A stretch of 64,000 nt of DNA from Fusibacter sp963666805 (GTDB taxonomy: Bacteria; Bacillota; Clostridia; Peptostreptococcales; Acidaminobacteraceae). The notes beneath the pieces are model-generated. The model saw only the letters and a program-made list of their open reading frames with translations. It searched no databases and was not told the DNA's origin. How positions within the stretch are numbered: position 1 is the stretch's first letter; every line of letters begins with the position of its first letter. The position numbers and the translations under genes are program-made. Shown here piece by piece: positions 45,708-53,337 of this stretch. The DNA lies in the NCBI GenBank assembly GCA_963666805.2, contig CAXXWR010000001.1, forward strand, positions 62,001-126,000, given 5' to 3'.

Positions 45708-45745
45708 AAAAGAGTTGAAAGTCAGTATAGATGATACTAGCTTTC
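45708..45745 (-). terminator. Expression-platform terminator of the guanine riboswitch
   Basis: GAAAG/CTTTC plus a TAGTAT/ATACTG extension (45717-45728 with 45734-45745) is followed on the minus strand by CTCTTTTT. Its 5' arm begins 6 bases after the aptamer P1 stem. Confidence 0.8.
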
Positions 45746-45750
45746 AATGA

Positions 45751-45820
45751 ACTCATAGCCTGTAACTATTTGAGGTAGTTTGTAGAAACATCTGGACCAT
45801 ATTACCAGATTTATATGAGA
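45751..45820 (-). promoter_or_regulatory. Purine (guanine-type) riboswitch aptamer
   Basis: Read on the minus strand: P1 (TCTCATA/TATGAG), J1/2 TAA, P2 with loop AATATGG, J2/3 GTTTCTAC, and P3 with loop CCTCAAA, which complements the P2 loop as in xpt aptamers. A C directly precedes the 3' P1 strand, matching C74 that reads guanine. The J3/1 segment is longer than normal: six bases (ACAGGC) separate the P3 arm from P1. It controls xpt and the nucleoside importer. Confidence 0.93.
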
Positions 45821-45843
45821 TTTTATTCAATTGTTCTTGTTGT

Positions 45844-45872
45844 ATTGTAAACCACTTGTCTTTAAATTGCAA
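45844..45872 (-). promoter_or_regulatory. Promoter of the xpt-nucleoside importer operon
   Basis: On the minus strand TTGCAA (45872-45867) and TACAAT (45849-45844) are 17 bp apart, about 25 bp before the aptamer. Confidence 0.7.
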
Positions 45873-45887
45873 GGCTAATATAAAAAG

Positions 45888-47159
45888 TTACTGAATACGG
45901 TTTGGTTTTTTATTTTTATTAATATAAAGAAATCCACAAACAAGAATCGTCAATGGAATTGTGAGTAATATCGCAATACTGCCGATTAACGCTTGTAATA
46001 ACTCAGTAATAATCGCTTCTCTATTGAGTAAGTCAATAAGAGAACTAGAGTAAGTAATCATGAGCATAAAACTAGATAATGAACTTCCTATATAAGCTAA
46101 AACCAATGTATTTGCCATAGTTCCCATAATATCTCTACCAATACTCATGCCGCTATTAAACAATTTAGTGAATTTGATATTAGGGACATGTTGACTTAAC
46201 TCCCATAATGATGAAGAAATGTCCATAGCAACATCCATAATGGCACCCATTGCCCCTATTGTTATCGCTGCAAAAACAATCCCAGATAAGTCAATGGCGA
46301 TATCTGGATTGAGCATGGTGATATAAATAGAATGTTCATCTAAAAAGCCAGTCAAATGAAGAAGATGACTCATCAGTAAAGTTAAAAGTGCCGCAAAAAT
46401 CGTTCCTGACAAACAGCCGATAATAGTTGCAAATGTCTTTTGACTTAAGCCATTAACTAATAGTAACGTTGTTATAATCGTATAAGCACATGTGATAATC
46501 GTCCACAAATAGGGGTTATAACCATTAAGCACAGATGGAACAAAGACAAAAAAGATAAACGAAAAAGTAAACATAAGAGCTAAGAGGGCATTAAAGCCTT
46601 TTGCTCTACCAAGCAATAGAATCAAAATAAAAAAGAGAATAGCCAATAAAATAACCTTGTTAAAGCGATAATAGTCTACAAAATTCCAAGTCATTTCATC
46701 TGAAGTATTAGTACCATCATCAAAGCCTAGATAGCCTTGATTGGTGAGTATAACTTGATCGCCGACTTCAACTTCTTTGATGGGTTGACTTCCACCGAGA
46801 AAATCGTCAGTTGCTTGTTCAGCGGTCACCTGCTTGCCTTTGTCTTCACCACTTAGAATTTCTGCTTTAAACTGGATTGCACTGTAACTATAGTCTTGAC
46901 CTAGAGGATCATCGTCAGCAGGGCTCGAATTTTCTTCTTCAGAGACATCTTCAGAGGCATCTGATGAAGGACTGATAATTTCGACAACTTTTGCCTTAAT
47001 ATTTACACTGTCAGAACCTGTAAATATGTTTAGATTATTAGAAACTTTCTCATGGGCAAACCACATGAGAAGGGTTGCAAGTATTACAACAGTCCACCAA
47101 ACGACAATGCCCATCATGTTGTTTTTTTTCTTAGGTTTAATTTTGACTTTAACACTCAT
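45888..47159 (-). CDS. YibE/F family membrane protein
   Basis: Protein of 423 aa. A basic N-terminus and helix (about 15-37) are followed by an extracytoplasmic domain of about 130 residues (with the acidic stretch DASEDVSEEENSS) and then seven or eight helices in the C-terminal YibE/F part (LSGIVFAAITIGAMGAIMDVAMDI is its hallmark). The function is unknown; a transport role is assumed for the family. GGAGG supports the ATG at 47159 over the longer frame to 47192. It ends just beyond the promoter of the xpt operon. Confidence 0.88.
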   Translation of the reverse strand: MSVKVKIKPKKKNNMMGIVVWWTVVILATLLMWFAHEKVSNNLNIFTGSDSVNIKAKVVEIISPSSDASEDVSEEENSSPADDDPLGQDYSYSAIQFKAEILSGEDKGKQVTAEQATDDFLGGSQPIKEVEVGDQVILTNQGYLGFDDGTNTSDEMTWNFVDYYRFNKVILLAILFFILILLLGRAKGFNALLALMFTFSFIFFVFVPSVLNGYNPYLWTIITCAYTIITTLLLVNGLSQKTFATIIGCLSGTIFAALLTLLMSHLLHLTGFLDEHSIYITMLNPDIAIDLSGIVFAAITIGAMGAIMDVAMDISSSLWELSQHVPNIKFTKLFNSGMSIGRDIMGTMANTLVLAYIGSSLSSFMLMITYSSSLIDLLNREAIITELLQALIGSIAILLTIPLTILVCGFLYINKNKKPNRIQ

Positions 47160-47219
47160 TTTTAGGTGCCTCCTGTATAAAAAGTAGATCAATAGCGAAA
47201 AAAGTTACTTCATTTCCGA

Positions 47220-48146
47220 CTACTTTTGTGTTTGTACTTCTAAGTAGCGGTCACAAGAAACCAGATGGTCATTAACCATTCCAATGGCTTGCATATACGC
47301 ATAGCATATGGTTGTGCCACAAAATTTAAAGCCTTTCTTTTTAAGGGCCTTACTCATAGCATCGCTTATAGCTGTTGAAACGGGTACCTCATCTTGGGTT
47401 TCAAAGTGATTAATAATAGGATTGCCTTCAACAAAAGACCAAATAAAAGCATCAAAAGAACCCCATTCTTTGACTATCTCATGAAAAGCAAGGGCATTGC
47501 TTCTTATTGAATAGACTTTGCCCCTATGTCTGATGATACCAGAATCTTTTAAACATTGGTCTAAATAGTCATCTGTATAATGAGCGACAATATGGGGATC
47601 AAAATTGTCAAAAAGGGTTAAGTAATGAGCTCTTTTTTTAAGAACAGTTATCCAAGAAAGGCCTGCTTGTGCGCCTTCAAGGCATAACATTTCAAAGAGT
47701 TTTTGATCATTGTGTTCAGGAAGCCCCCATTCTGTATCATGATAAACATGATTGAGTTCCCCTTCCCTAGCCCAAGGACAACGATTGACGGTATCAGACT
47801 TTCTCAAAATATCTGAAAGGTCTTTTCCTTTTGCAAGTTCATCAACAAGTTTGTCTAAATATCTGATTTTTTGCATTAAAGGGTCTTCAATGTCTTCTAC
47901 TTTAACGCCACAAACAGTTCCCGTGATAAGTTGACTCAAGGGATTAAAATGGATACTCTCATTAAAAAAACGTTCAACAGAAGCATCACTATTAAGAAAG
48001 TTTTCCAGTTCCGTTTGACTGTAACCCGTTAACCACTTTATAATTTCATCGACTTGAGCCTGTGTACGCGATTTCTTTTCGGCTTTAGCCACATAAAGTG
48101 AATAGAGTTTTGAAAAAGCCATTTTGTATATTTTAGACTCTGTCAT
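47220..48146 (-). CDS. tag: DUF2200-DNA-3-methyladenine glycosylase I fusion
   Basis: Protein of 308 aa made of two known units. Residues 1-115 are DUF2200 (KMAFSKLYSLYVAKAEKK, GTVCGVKVEDIEDPLM, RYLDKLVDELAKGK), normally a separate protein. Residues 119-305 are Tag, the base-excision enzyme that removes 3-methyladenine: NRCPWAREG with zinc-binding Cys, HDTEWG, EGAQAGLSWITVLKKR and a C-terminal HLVSCDRY closing the zinc site. A linker of only a few residues joins them. The fusion ties the unknown domain to alkylation repair. Ada, 2 kb away, deals with the same kind of damage. Confidence 0.93.
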   Translation of the reverse strand: MTESKIYKMAFSKLYSLYVAKAEKKSRTQAQVDEIIKWLTGYSQTELENFLNSDASVERFFNESIHFNPLSQLITGTVCGVKVEDIEDPLMQKIRYLDKLVDELAKGKDLSDILRKSDTVNRCPWAREGELNHVYHDTEWGLPEHNDQKLFEMLCLEGAQAGLSWITVLKKRAHYLTLFDNFDPHIVAHYTDDYLDQCLKDSGIIRHRGKVYSIRSNALAFHEIVKEWGSFDAFIWSFVEGNPIINHFETQDEVPVSTAISDAMSKALKKKGFKFCGTTICYAYMQAIGMVNDHLVSCDRYLEVQTQK

Positions 48147-48159
48147 AGGTCCTCCTCTA

Positions 48160-48510
48160 TCAGTAATGTTGGTCTTTTAAATAACGTTCAATACAAACTT
48201 GAATCTCATCAACTAACTCAGATTCTGCACCCCAACTAAAGTTGAAAATGGCCCCTTGACCACCTCCTGCACCAATGGCGCAAATGAAGAGATTATCCTC
48301 TTCTCCAATAAGGGTAATACTTAAACTGGCACGAGATGAGTTTCTCATAAAGTATTTGTCATATACCCTAACAGCTACTTGCGTACTGCCAATTACGTGA
48401 TGACTTTCATCTACTAGATTCATAGAAATAGCACTGTTCATAATGTACGTATCTAAATGTGATAAAACAGCATTGAAATCCCCGGTAAAAGAATATTCAT
48501 ATTTAGCCAT
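48160..48510 (-). CDS. DUF6054 family protein
   Basis: Cytoplasmic protein of 116 aa matching DUF6054 in start (MAKYEYSFTGDF), middle (QVAVRVYDKYFM, ASLSITLIGEEDNLFICAI) and glycine-rich GAGGGQGAIF segment. Function unknown. AAGGAGG precedes the ATG. It lies 13 bp upstream of the Tag fusion gene on the same strand, so the two are co-transcribed. Confidence 0.8.
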   Translation of the reverse strand: MAKYEYSFTGDFNAVLSHLDTYIMNSAISMNLVDESHHVIGSTQVAVRVYDKYFMRNSSRASLSITLIGEEDNLFICAIGAGGGQGAIFNFSWGAESELVDEIQVCIERYLKDQHY

Positions 48511-48577
48511 GTTTAAGCCTCCTTTTGCTCATCTTGTCATTGAATGCAAAATGCATCGTTTGATTTTATAGGGATGA

Positions 48578-48838
48578 TTATGAGTTTAGTTTTTTTTGTA
48601 CAACAGTGGCGATTAAGAGACCTAGACCAATGCCCAGTGCCATTCCTACTGATGTACTTCCTAGTAATTCACCAAAGATAATGCCCGCAACGATTCCTAA
48701 AGTAAGACCAATAGGTAAAAAAGTTTTTTGGACTTTTTCAGGTGAATCGCCTTCTGTATTTTTAATTAACTCAGTGTTGTCAACATTTTCATTGATTTTA
48801 TCATTTTCTAAGTGACTCTTTTCTTTGTTTTCCTTCAT
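48578..48838 (-). CDS. Small glycine-zipper membrane protein
   Basis: Protein of 86 aa: an acidic N-terminus (1-38) and two membrane helices with GxxxG-type glycine spacing (LPIGLTLGIVAGIIFGELLG, VGMALGIGLGLLIATVV). Family unknown. AGAGGAG precedes the ATG. It may be a stress or packing protein of the envelope, but nothing here proves it. Confidence 0.6.
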   Translation of the reverse strand: MKENKEKSHLENDKINENVDNTELIKNTEGDSPEKVQKTFLPIGLTLGIVAGIIFGELLGSTSVGMALGIGLGLLIATVVQKKLNS

Positions 48839-48967
48839 GCTTGACTCCTCTCAAATAAGCTGGTGACTGATGTAGTGATATATCCCATTATAACAGGTCT
48901 TATGGCATATCCTACCCCACTTATAATAAAAAGTTAAAGAATTGTCTTTTCCCATGTTTAGGATTCT

Positions 48968-49414
48968 TTAGCGTGAAGCAGTTCGGTAACCAATGTAATA
49001 GACAATCATGATGATAATATAACTCAAAATCATGATGAGAGACATTGAATGTAGTAGATTAAAAACATCAAGGACGACGACTAAACGCGTTAAGGATATA
49101 AAATTAAACTGAGACAGGGTACCCCAAATATTGACGAAAAAATGACCTAAAACAAAGGTTTGGATGATCACCAATATGACATTCACTGTTGATACAGCGT
49201 TGCCTGCTAAAAGAGCTATCACGGGTTTATTCGTCATTTTTTTTGCCAATCGACCTATTAAAAAGACAAAGCCAAGTGTGACAAGCGAGAGTAATAAATA
49301 CAAATAAGGAGCCATCGGCGTGTACATGATTGTAAAATTGACGAGGACACCAATCAGTAACGGAATAAAACTCATTAAAATAAGTATCAGTATATTTTGT
49401 ATGTATTTTTGCAT
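48968..49414 (-). CDS. Four-helix membrane protein, unknown function
   Basis: Protein of 148 aa with four membrane helices (about 8-28, 35-52, 66-88 and 118-142) and no recognised motif. It is a single gene with a start after AAAGGAT. No functional clue from neighbours. Confidence 0.6.
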   Translation of the reverse strand: MQKYIQNILILILMSFIPLLIGVLVNFTIMYTPMAPYLYLLLSLVTLGFVFLIGRLAKKMTNKPVIALLAGNAVSTVNVILVIIQTFVLGHFFVNIWGTLSQFNFISLTRLVVVLDVFNLLHSMSLIMILSYIIIMIVYYIGYRTASR

Positions 49415-49514
49415 GTTTTAAATCCTTTCTTCAACGGGTTATAAAGTTTTTAACAGTGACAGATAAATTTGATTATTCCATCGTAAATATCAATTTTATT
49501 ATATGTATTTTATC

Positions 49515-49562
49515 ATAAAAATAATCGTGTTACTTTATATTCGATATAATGTAACACGATTA
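49515..49562 (-). terminator. Terminator downstream of the GNAT gene
   Basis: A perfect 12 bp outer stem TAATCGTGTTAC/GTAACACGATTA is extended by a six-of-seven inner stem. T residues follow on the minus strand. Confidence 0.85.
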
Positions 49563-49613
49563 ATCAAATTTTAATAAATAAGATCAAATAAATGTTTGTT
49601 TAATAAGACATGA

Positions 49614-50141
49614 TTAGAGGTTAAAGAGATAGCCAACCTCAGTATAGGTTTTATGTGCTAAAAGCAATGGCTTGTGAAATGCCTTTTGCCCCCCATTTTT
49701 TTCGTAAAAGCGTCTAAAAGGATTGTCTTTTAATGCCCATATTAAAACAGCTGTATAGTTGTACTGCCTTTTCAGTTCATTAAAAGCATAATCTAAGAGC
49801 GCTTTACCTACGCCACTCCTTTGATAATCCGCTAAAACATAAATGGCATAGATTTCACCCGTGTCTTTAAGTTGATACGCCTTTGCTTGTCGACACGGGC
49901 CATAGGTGATAAAACCAACTTCGTGATTATCTACCATAGCGAGTGCCCTTTCTTCATGTTTAAGCTTATAGTCTCCAGATTCATAGTACTCAAGATCTCT
50001 ATCAATCCGTTTTTGACGACTTTGAGCAAAACGTTCTAATATAGCATTATCTATAATGCCTGCATAGGTTGTTAGCCATGTTTGGATATTAATATCAACG
50101 ATGATTTCAATATCCGATTGATTTGCCTTTCGAATGTGCAT
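49614..50141 (-). CDS. GNAT family N-acetyltransferase
   Basis: Acetyltransferase of 175 aa. MHIRKANQSDIEIIVDI opens the fold, EIYAIYVLADYQRSGVGKALLDYAF is the acetyl-CoA loop, and RFYEKNGGQKA is motif B. The substrate is unknown. GGGAGGGG supports the ATG at 50141. The frame is open nine codons upstream. It directly follows a VanZ remnant. Confidence 0.88.
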   Translation of the reverse strand: MHIRKANQSDIEIIVDINIQTWLTTYAGIIDNAILERFAQSRQKRIDRDLEYYESGDYKLKHEERALAMVDNHEVGFITYGPCRQAKAYQLKDTGEIYAIYVLADYQRSGVGKALLDYAFNELKRQYNYTAVLIWALKDNPFRRFYEKNGGQKAFHKPLLLAHKTYTEVGYLFNL

Positions 50142-50168
50142 ATTGCTTTTCCCCTCCCGAAGGTTCAA

Positions 50169-50405
50169 TCACATAGAGTTTTTTGAGCAAAGATTGCATG
50201 AGTTGGAAATGCCAAATAGGCCATCCGATAAAGCTCCAATGACATTTAAAATCACCTCATCAATATCTAATGAACCTAAACCCAAAATAAATTGTGTACT
50301 TTCTAAGATACATACTACCAAAAAAAGAACAAAAATGATATTCTTTTTGGAATTTAATTGGTTTTCATGGAGTTTCCTTTCATTGATGATTTTTTTCAAA
50401 ATCAA
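50169..50405 (-). pseudogene. C-terminal remnant of a VanZ-like gene
   Basis: Open frame of 78 codons. The stretch LESTQFILGLGSLDIDEVILNVIGALSDGLFGI matches the C-terminal end of VanZ domains (split here as ESTQFILGLG and DIDEVILNVIGAL). The N-terminal two helices of VanZ are missing, and the frame starts inside the ada gene. It is probably a decayed gene left between GNAT and ada. If translated it would be a one- or two-helix peptide. Confidence 0.55.
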
Positions 50406-51432
50406 GTAGCCATTTTTTACGTTCTAGTCCTCCACCATAACCAGTTAAACTGCCATCTTTACCAATGACACGGTGACAGGGGATGACAATTGAAATCATA
50501 TTTTTGCCATTGGCAGTGCCAACAGCTCTAACCGCCTTTTCATTACCAAGAGCAATCGCTTGCTCTTGATAAGACCTCACCTCACCATAAGGAATATCAA
50601 GAAGGACCGTCCATACCTTGTTCTGAAAATCTGTTCCAAACATATCGAGTGAGACGGAGAATTCTTTTCTTGTGCCGTCAAAATAGTCATTAAGCTCCGT
50701 TTTGAGGGTCTCAATATGCTGATTTGACCCACTTAAAATAACTGCATTGCCTCTTTTTTGAAGAAGAGCAAATTCAGTTTCTAACATGCGTCTGTCCGAA
50801 AATTCTAGCATACAAATACCTTTTTCTGTTGAACAGACATACATAGAGCCTAGTGGCGTTGGAATCCTATCTATTAAAATGATATTTTTTTGACTACTTT
50901 CTTGTGGCGAATGTCCTGTCAACTTCTTAAAGGTATAATTAAAGCCACTGAGGGACTCATAACCACTATCAAAAGCAACATTCCCTACTTTTTCATCGGC
51001 CTTAAGGTCTTGATAAGCACTGTTGATGCGGATCATACGTTGATAAGTATGAAAAGTCATGTCATAATTTTTCTTAAACCATCGTCTGATTTTTTCTGGT
51101 TGTAAGCCTTCTTCTCTTAGCATATAATCTTTTACTTTCTCCATAGGATGGGATTTAACGAGGTCAATGGCTTTTTGAATATCTGGTGGCATTTGACCTC
51201 TCTTTTCTGTGGGTTTACATATCTTACAAGGCCTGTAGCCTTCTCTTAAAACTTCTTTTAAATCGGTATAAAATTCAGTATTTTCTGCCTTAGGTTTACG
51301 TGCTCGACACGTGGAAACACAAAAAATCCCCGTGGTTTTAATAGCAGCATAAAAAATGCCTTCATAAGCTTTATCTTTACTGATGAGTGCTTCATAATAC
51401 TGGTCAAATACATCTTTATCCGTTATTTTCAT
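50380..51432 (-). CDS. ada: Ada: methylphosphotriester/O6-methylguanine-DNA methyltransferase and activator
   Basis: Complete Ada of 350 aa. The N-terminal zinc domain has Cys38, Cys42, Cys69 and Cys72 (CVSTCRARK, CKICK), of which Cys38 accepts methyl from phosphotriesters and turns the protein into an activator. An AraC-type helix-turn-helix spans about 85-180 (VGNVAFDSGYESLSGFNYTF). The C-terminal MGMT domain has the acceptor PCHRV (Cys319). It reverses alkylation damage and induces its own gene. A second repair enzyme for such damage, the Tag fusion, lies 2.2 kb downstream. Confidence 0.97.
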   Translation of the reverse strand: MKITDKDVFDQYYEALISKDKAYEGIFYAAIKTTGIFCVSTCRARKPKAENTEFYTDLKEVLREGYRPCKICKPTEKRGQMPPDIQKAIDLVKSHPMEKVKDYMLREEGLQPEKIRRWFKKNYDMTFHTYQRMIRINSAYQDLKADEKVGNVAFDSGYESLSGFNYTFKKLTGHSPQESSQKNIILIDRIPTPLGSMYVCSTEKGICMLEFSDRRMLETEFALLQKRGNAVILSGSNQHIETLKTELNDYFDGTRKEFSVSLDMFGTDFQNKVWTVLLDIPYGEVRSYQEQAIALGNEKAVRAVGTANGKNMISIVIPCHRVIGKDGSLTGYGGGLERKKWLLDFEKNHQ

Positions 51433-51571
51433 CTTGGCCCCTTTTCTTGCATTCTTTTAAAGTCAAATACCAGAGACTTCTTCTAGCTTGAGGAAATCCT
51501 CTATAAGAGGATGCTTTAAAAATAAAATACCAAGAATAATCAGTCTATGCAACCGAAAAATGGACAAGTAT

Positions 51572-52018
51572 TTAAAGCTCCATTTTAGATTGAACTTCTA
51601 TTATTACACCATGAGGTGCTATAAAGTCAATTTGAGTTTCACTTTCTTTAACAATAACCTTTGATTGAATTAAAAAATACTTGCTTTTAATCGTGTAATA
51701 ACGTACATTGTTTTCTGTTTGTATCAAAGACGCCTTTTTTTGATTGAGGTGATCTAAAAGTATTTGTCTTTTGAGAGAATCCGTAAGGGTAATCGATTCA
51801 TATCTATAGTTTTTCTTTTGGACTAACCGACTGACAAGCACGAAGATAACGAGATAAATCAGAGCATGTAATTGATATTGAGGGTTAACCTCTATCAATT
51901 GAATCCCAATGACATAAAGTAAGACCATTATTACTAGGAATATTAGAAATAAACCTATCATATCAATGATTAAATGACGAATCGATTCTTTTTTGAGTTG
52001 ATTTTCATTATAAAGCAT
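51572..52018 (-). CDS. Membrane protein with two helices, unknown function
   Basis: Protein of 148 aa: a short basic N-terminus, two membrane helices (about 15-42 and 50-68) and a cytoplasmic domain (70-148) rich in beta strands (NNVRYYTIKSKYFLIQSKVIV). It looks like a small PH-like or SdpI-type layout, but no family can be named. Own start with GGAGG upstream. Confidence 0.6.
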   Translation of the reverse strand: MLYNENQLKKESIRHLIIDMIGLFLIFLVIMVLLYVIGIQLIEVNPQYQLHALIYLVIFVLVSRLVQKKNYRYESITLTDSLKRQILLDHLNQKKASLIQTENNVRYYTIKSKYFLIQSKVIVKESETQIDFIAPHGVIIEVQSKMEL

Positions 52019-52074
52019 CTACCTTTATCCTCCTTGACTCAAATGGATGGTTGTAGTTATGTGCTGTTTAATTT

Positions 52075-52109
52075 AACGACCAATTCAATTGATTACTGAA
52101 TTGGTCGTT
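52075..52109 (-). terminator. Terminator of the phosphotransferase gene
   Basis: A perfect 13 bp stem AACGACCAATTCA/TGAATTGGTCGTT lies 6 bp past the stop codon. T and A runs on both sides could make it bidirectional. Confidence 0.88.
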
Positions 52110-52114
52110 TCTTT

Positions 52115-53104
52115 TTAGTTACCTAATAGTTTATGAGTTAAATAATTTGTGCTATAAGTTAATTTTGAACGAATATCAATCATCCATTCTGGTTCATTTT
52201 GCCAGTTTTCCTCAACTGCGCGCATGATACGTGCATATTTGTAAAGGGATTCAAAAGTAATTAAAGTCATTTTTTCTGATTCTGATAGTGGTGTGTATTC
52301 TTTGGTTGATTGATACCCTTTTAGAAATAATGTTTCAACATCATTATAACTTTCATAGGTACTTTCTTCTAGGATATTATTGATTGCAATCATGATATCA
52401 AGATCATACCAGCCATAACAAGCGTCATCAAAATCAATGGTATAAATGTTTTGGTCATACTTATTCAAGATGAGATTATCCAGTTCATAGTCATAATGTA
52501 ATAGACCATAATGAGTCATGGACTTTGGTAATTTTGATAATGAACTAGAAAGCGTTTTAGCTCTTTCAAGATAGGGCTTATAGGCCTCATCTTTTTCAAA
52601 AAAATGTTTAATTGCTGTAAGATGATCTTCAAAGGATGGTCTGTTACAAGTCTCTTGAGTCAAATGATTAAGACTAGAGTGAATGCGTCCCAATTGGGTT
52701 CCTAATTTATAAATCATATCATCATCAATCAAACCATCTTCTAGGGTTATTCCTCTATCACTTACAATTCCTTCCCAAACAACAGCGTAATAGATGCCCC
52801 AAGGGCTTGTTATTGTTTCTATCGGCAAATTATTTTTTGAAAGAATAATTTGGGGAACAGGAATGTTTGATTGTCGGAGTGTCTCTACCAATTGCACTTC
52901 ACTTTGAATATACTTTAAAGCTTTTTCTTCTTTGGGAGAAAAACGTAAGTATAACAATTTACCTTCATACTTAAAAGGATAAATAGCGTTTGAAGAGATT
53001 CTATAGTATTTGAACAAGTCAGTAGAATCATTATCATAATGCCATTGTTTGAGGCACATAAAAGCCAAATCTTCATTGTTGAATAAATATTTTAATTTCA
53101 TCAT
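52115..53104 (-). CDS. Aminoglycoside phosphotransferase-fold kinase
   Basis: Protein of 329 aa of the APH/choline kinase superfamily. LLHYDYELDNLIL is the Brenner motif (HxDxxxxN, catalytic Asp), and TIDFDDACYGWYDLDI holds the metal-binding Asp. The N-lobe shows LRFSPKEEKALKYIQSEVQLV. The substrate could be an antibiotic, homoserine-like metabolite or other small molecule; nothing decides. Two ATGs stand in tandem. Confidence 0.85.
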   Translation of the reverse strand: MMKLKYLFNNEDLAFMCLKQWHYDNDSTDLFKYYRISSNAIYPFKYEGKLLYLRFSPKEEKALKYIQSEVQLVETLRQSNIPVPQIILSKNNLPIETITSPWGIYYAVVWEGIVSDRGITLEDGLIDDDMIYKLGTQLGRIHSSLNHLTQETCNRPSFEDHLTAIKHFFEKDEAYKPYLERAKTLSSSLSKLPKSMTHYGLLHYDYELDNLILNKYDQNIYTIDFDDACYGWYDLDIMIAINNILEESTYESYNDVETLFLKGYQSTKEYTPLSESEKMTLITFESLYKYARIMRAVEENWQNEPEWMIDIRSKLTYSTNYLTHKLLGN

Positions 53105-53337
53105 ATTAAATTATCTCCGTTTCTATAATTTTAGATTACCTCCTATTTTATAAAACGGTTGTTGTATAGTCAGACGTTTCATGTCTATCACTCCTTTCAT
53201 CAGTTTAATTTCATTTCATTGAGTATAGTCCTGCTATTTTCACATTACTATAAATAATATAATGCTGAAAATGGGGGTCATAAATCATTGGCACAATTCG
53301 ACTTCCATTGCCATCAATAGTGTAAAGTGTTGACCAT
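53105..53337 (-). other. Gene-poor gap with short remnant-like frames
   Basis: On the minus strand a 19-codon frame (MKRLTIQQPFYKIGGNLKL) has an excellent AAAGGAG signal and ends just before the phosphotransferase. Before it, overlapping the mutS end, an open tail reads YTIDGNGSRIVPMIYDPHF and ends IAGLYSMK. Both look like pieces of lost genes or a leader peptide. No terminator is obvious. Confidence 0.35.
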
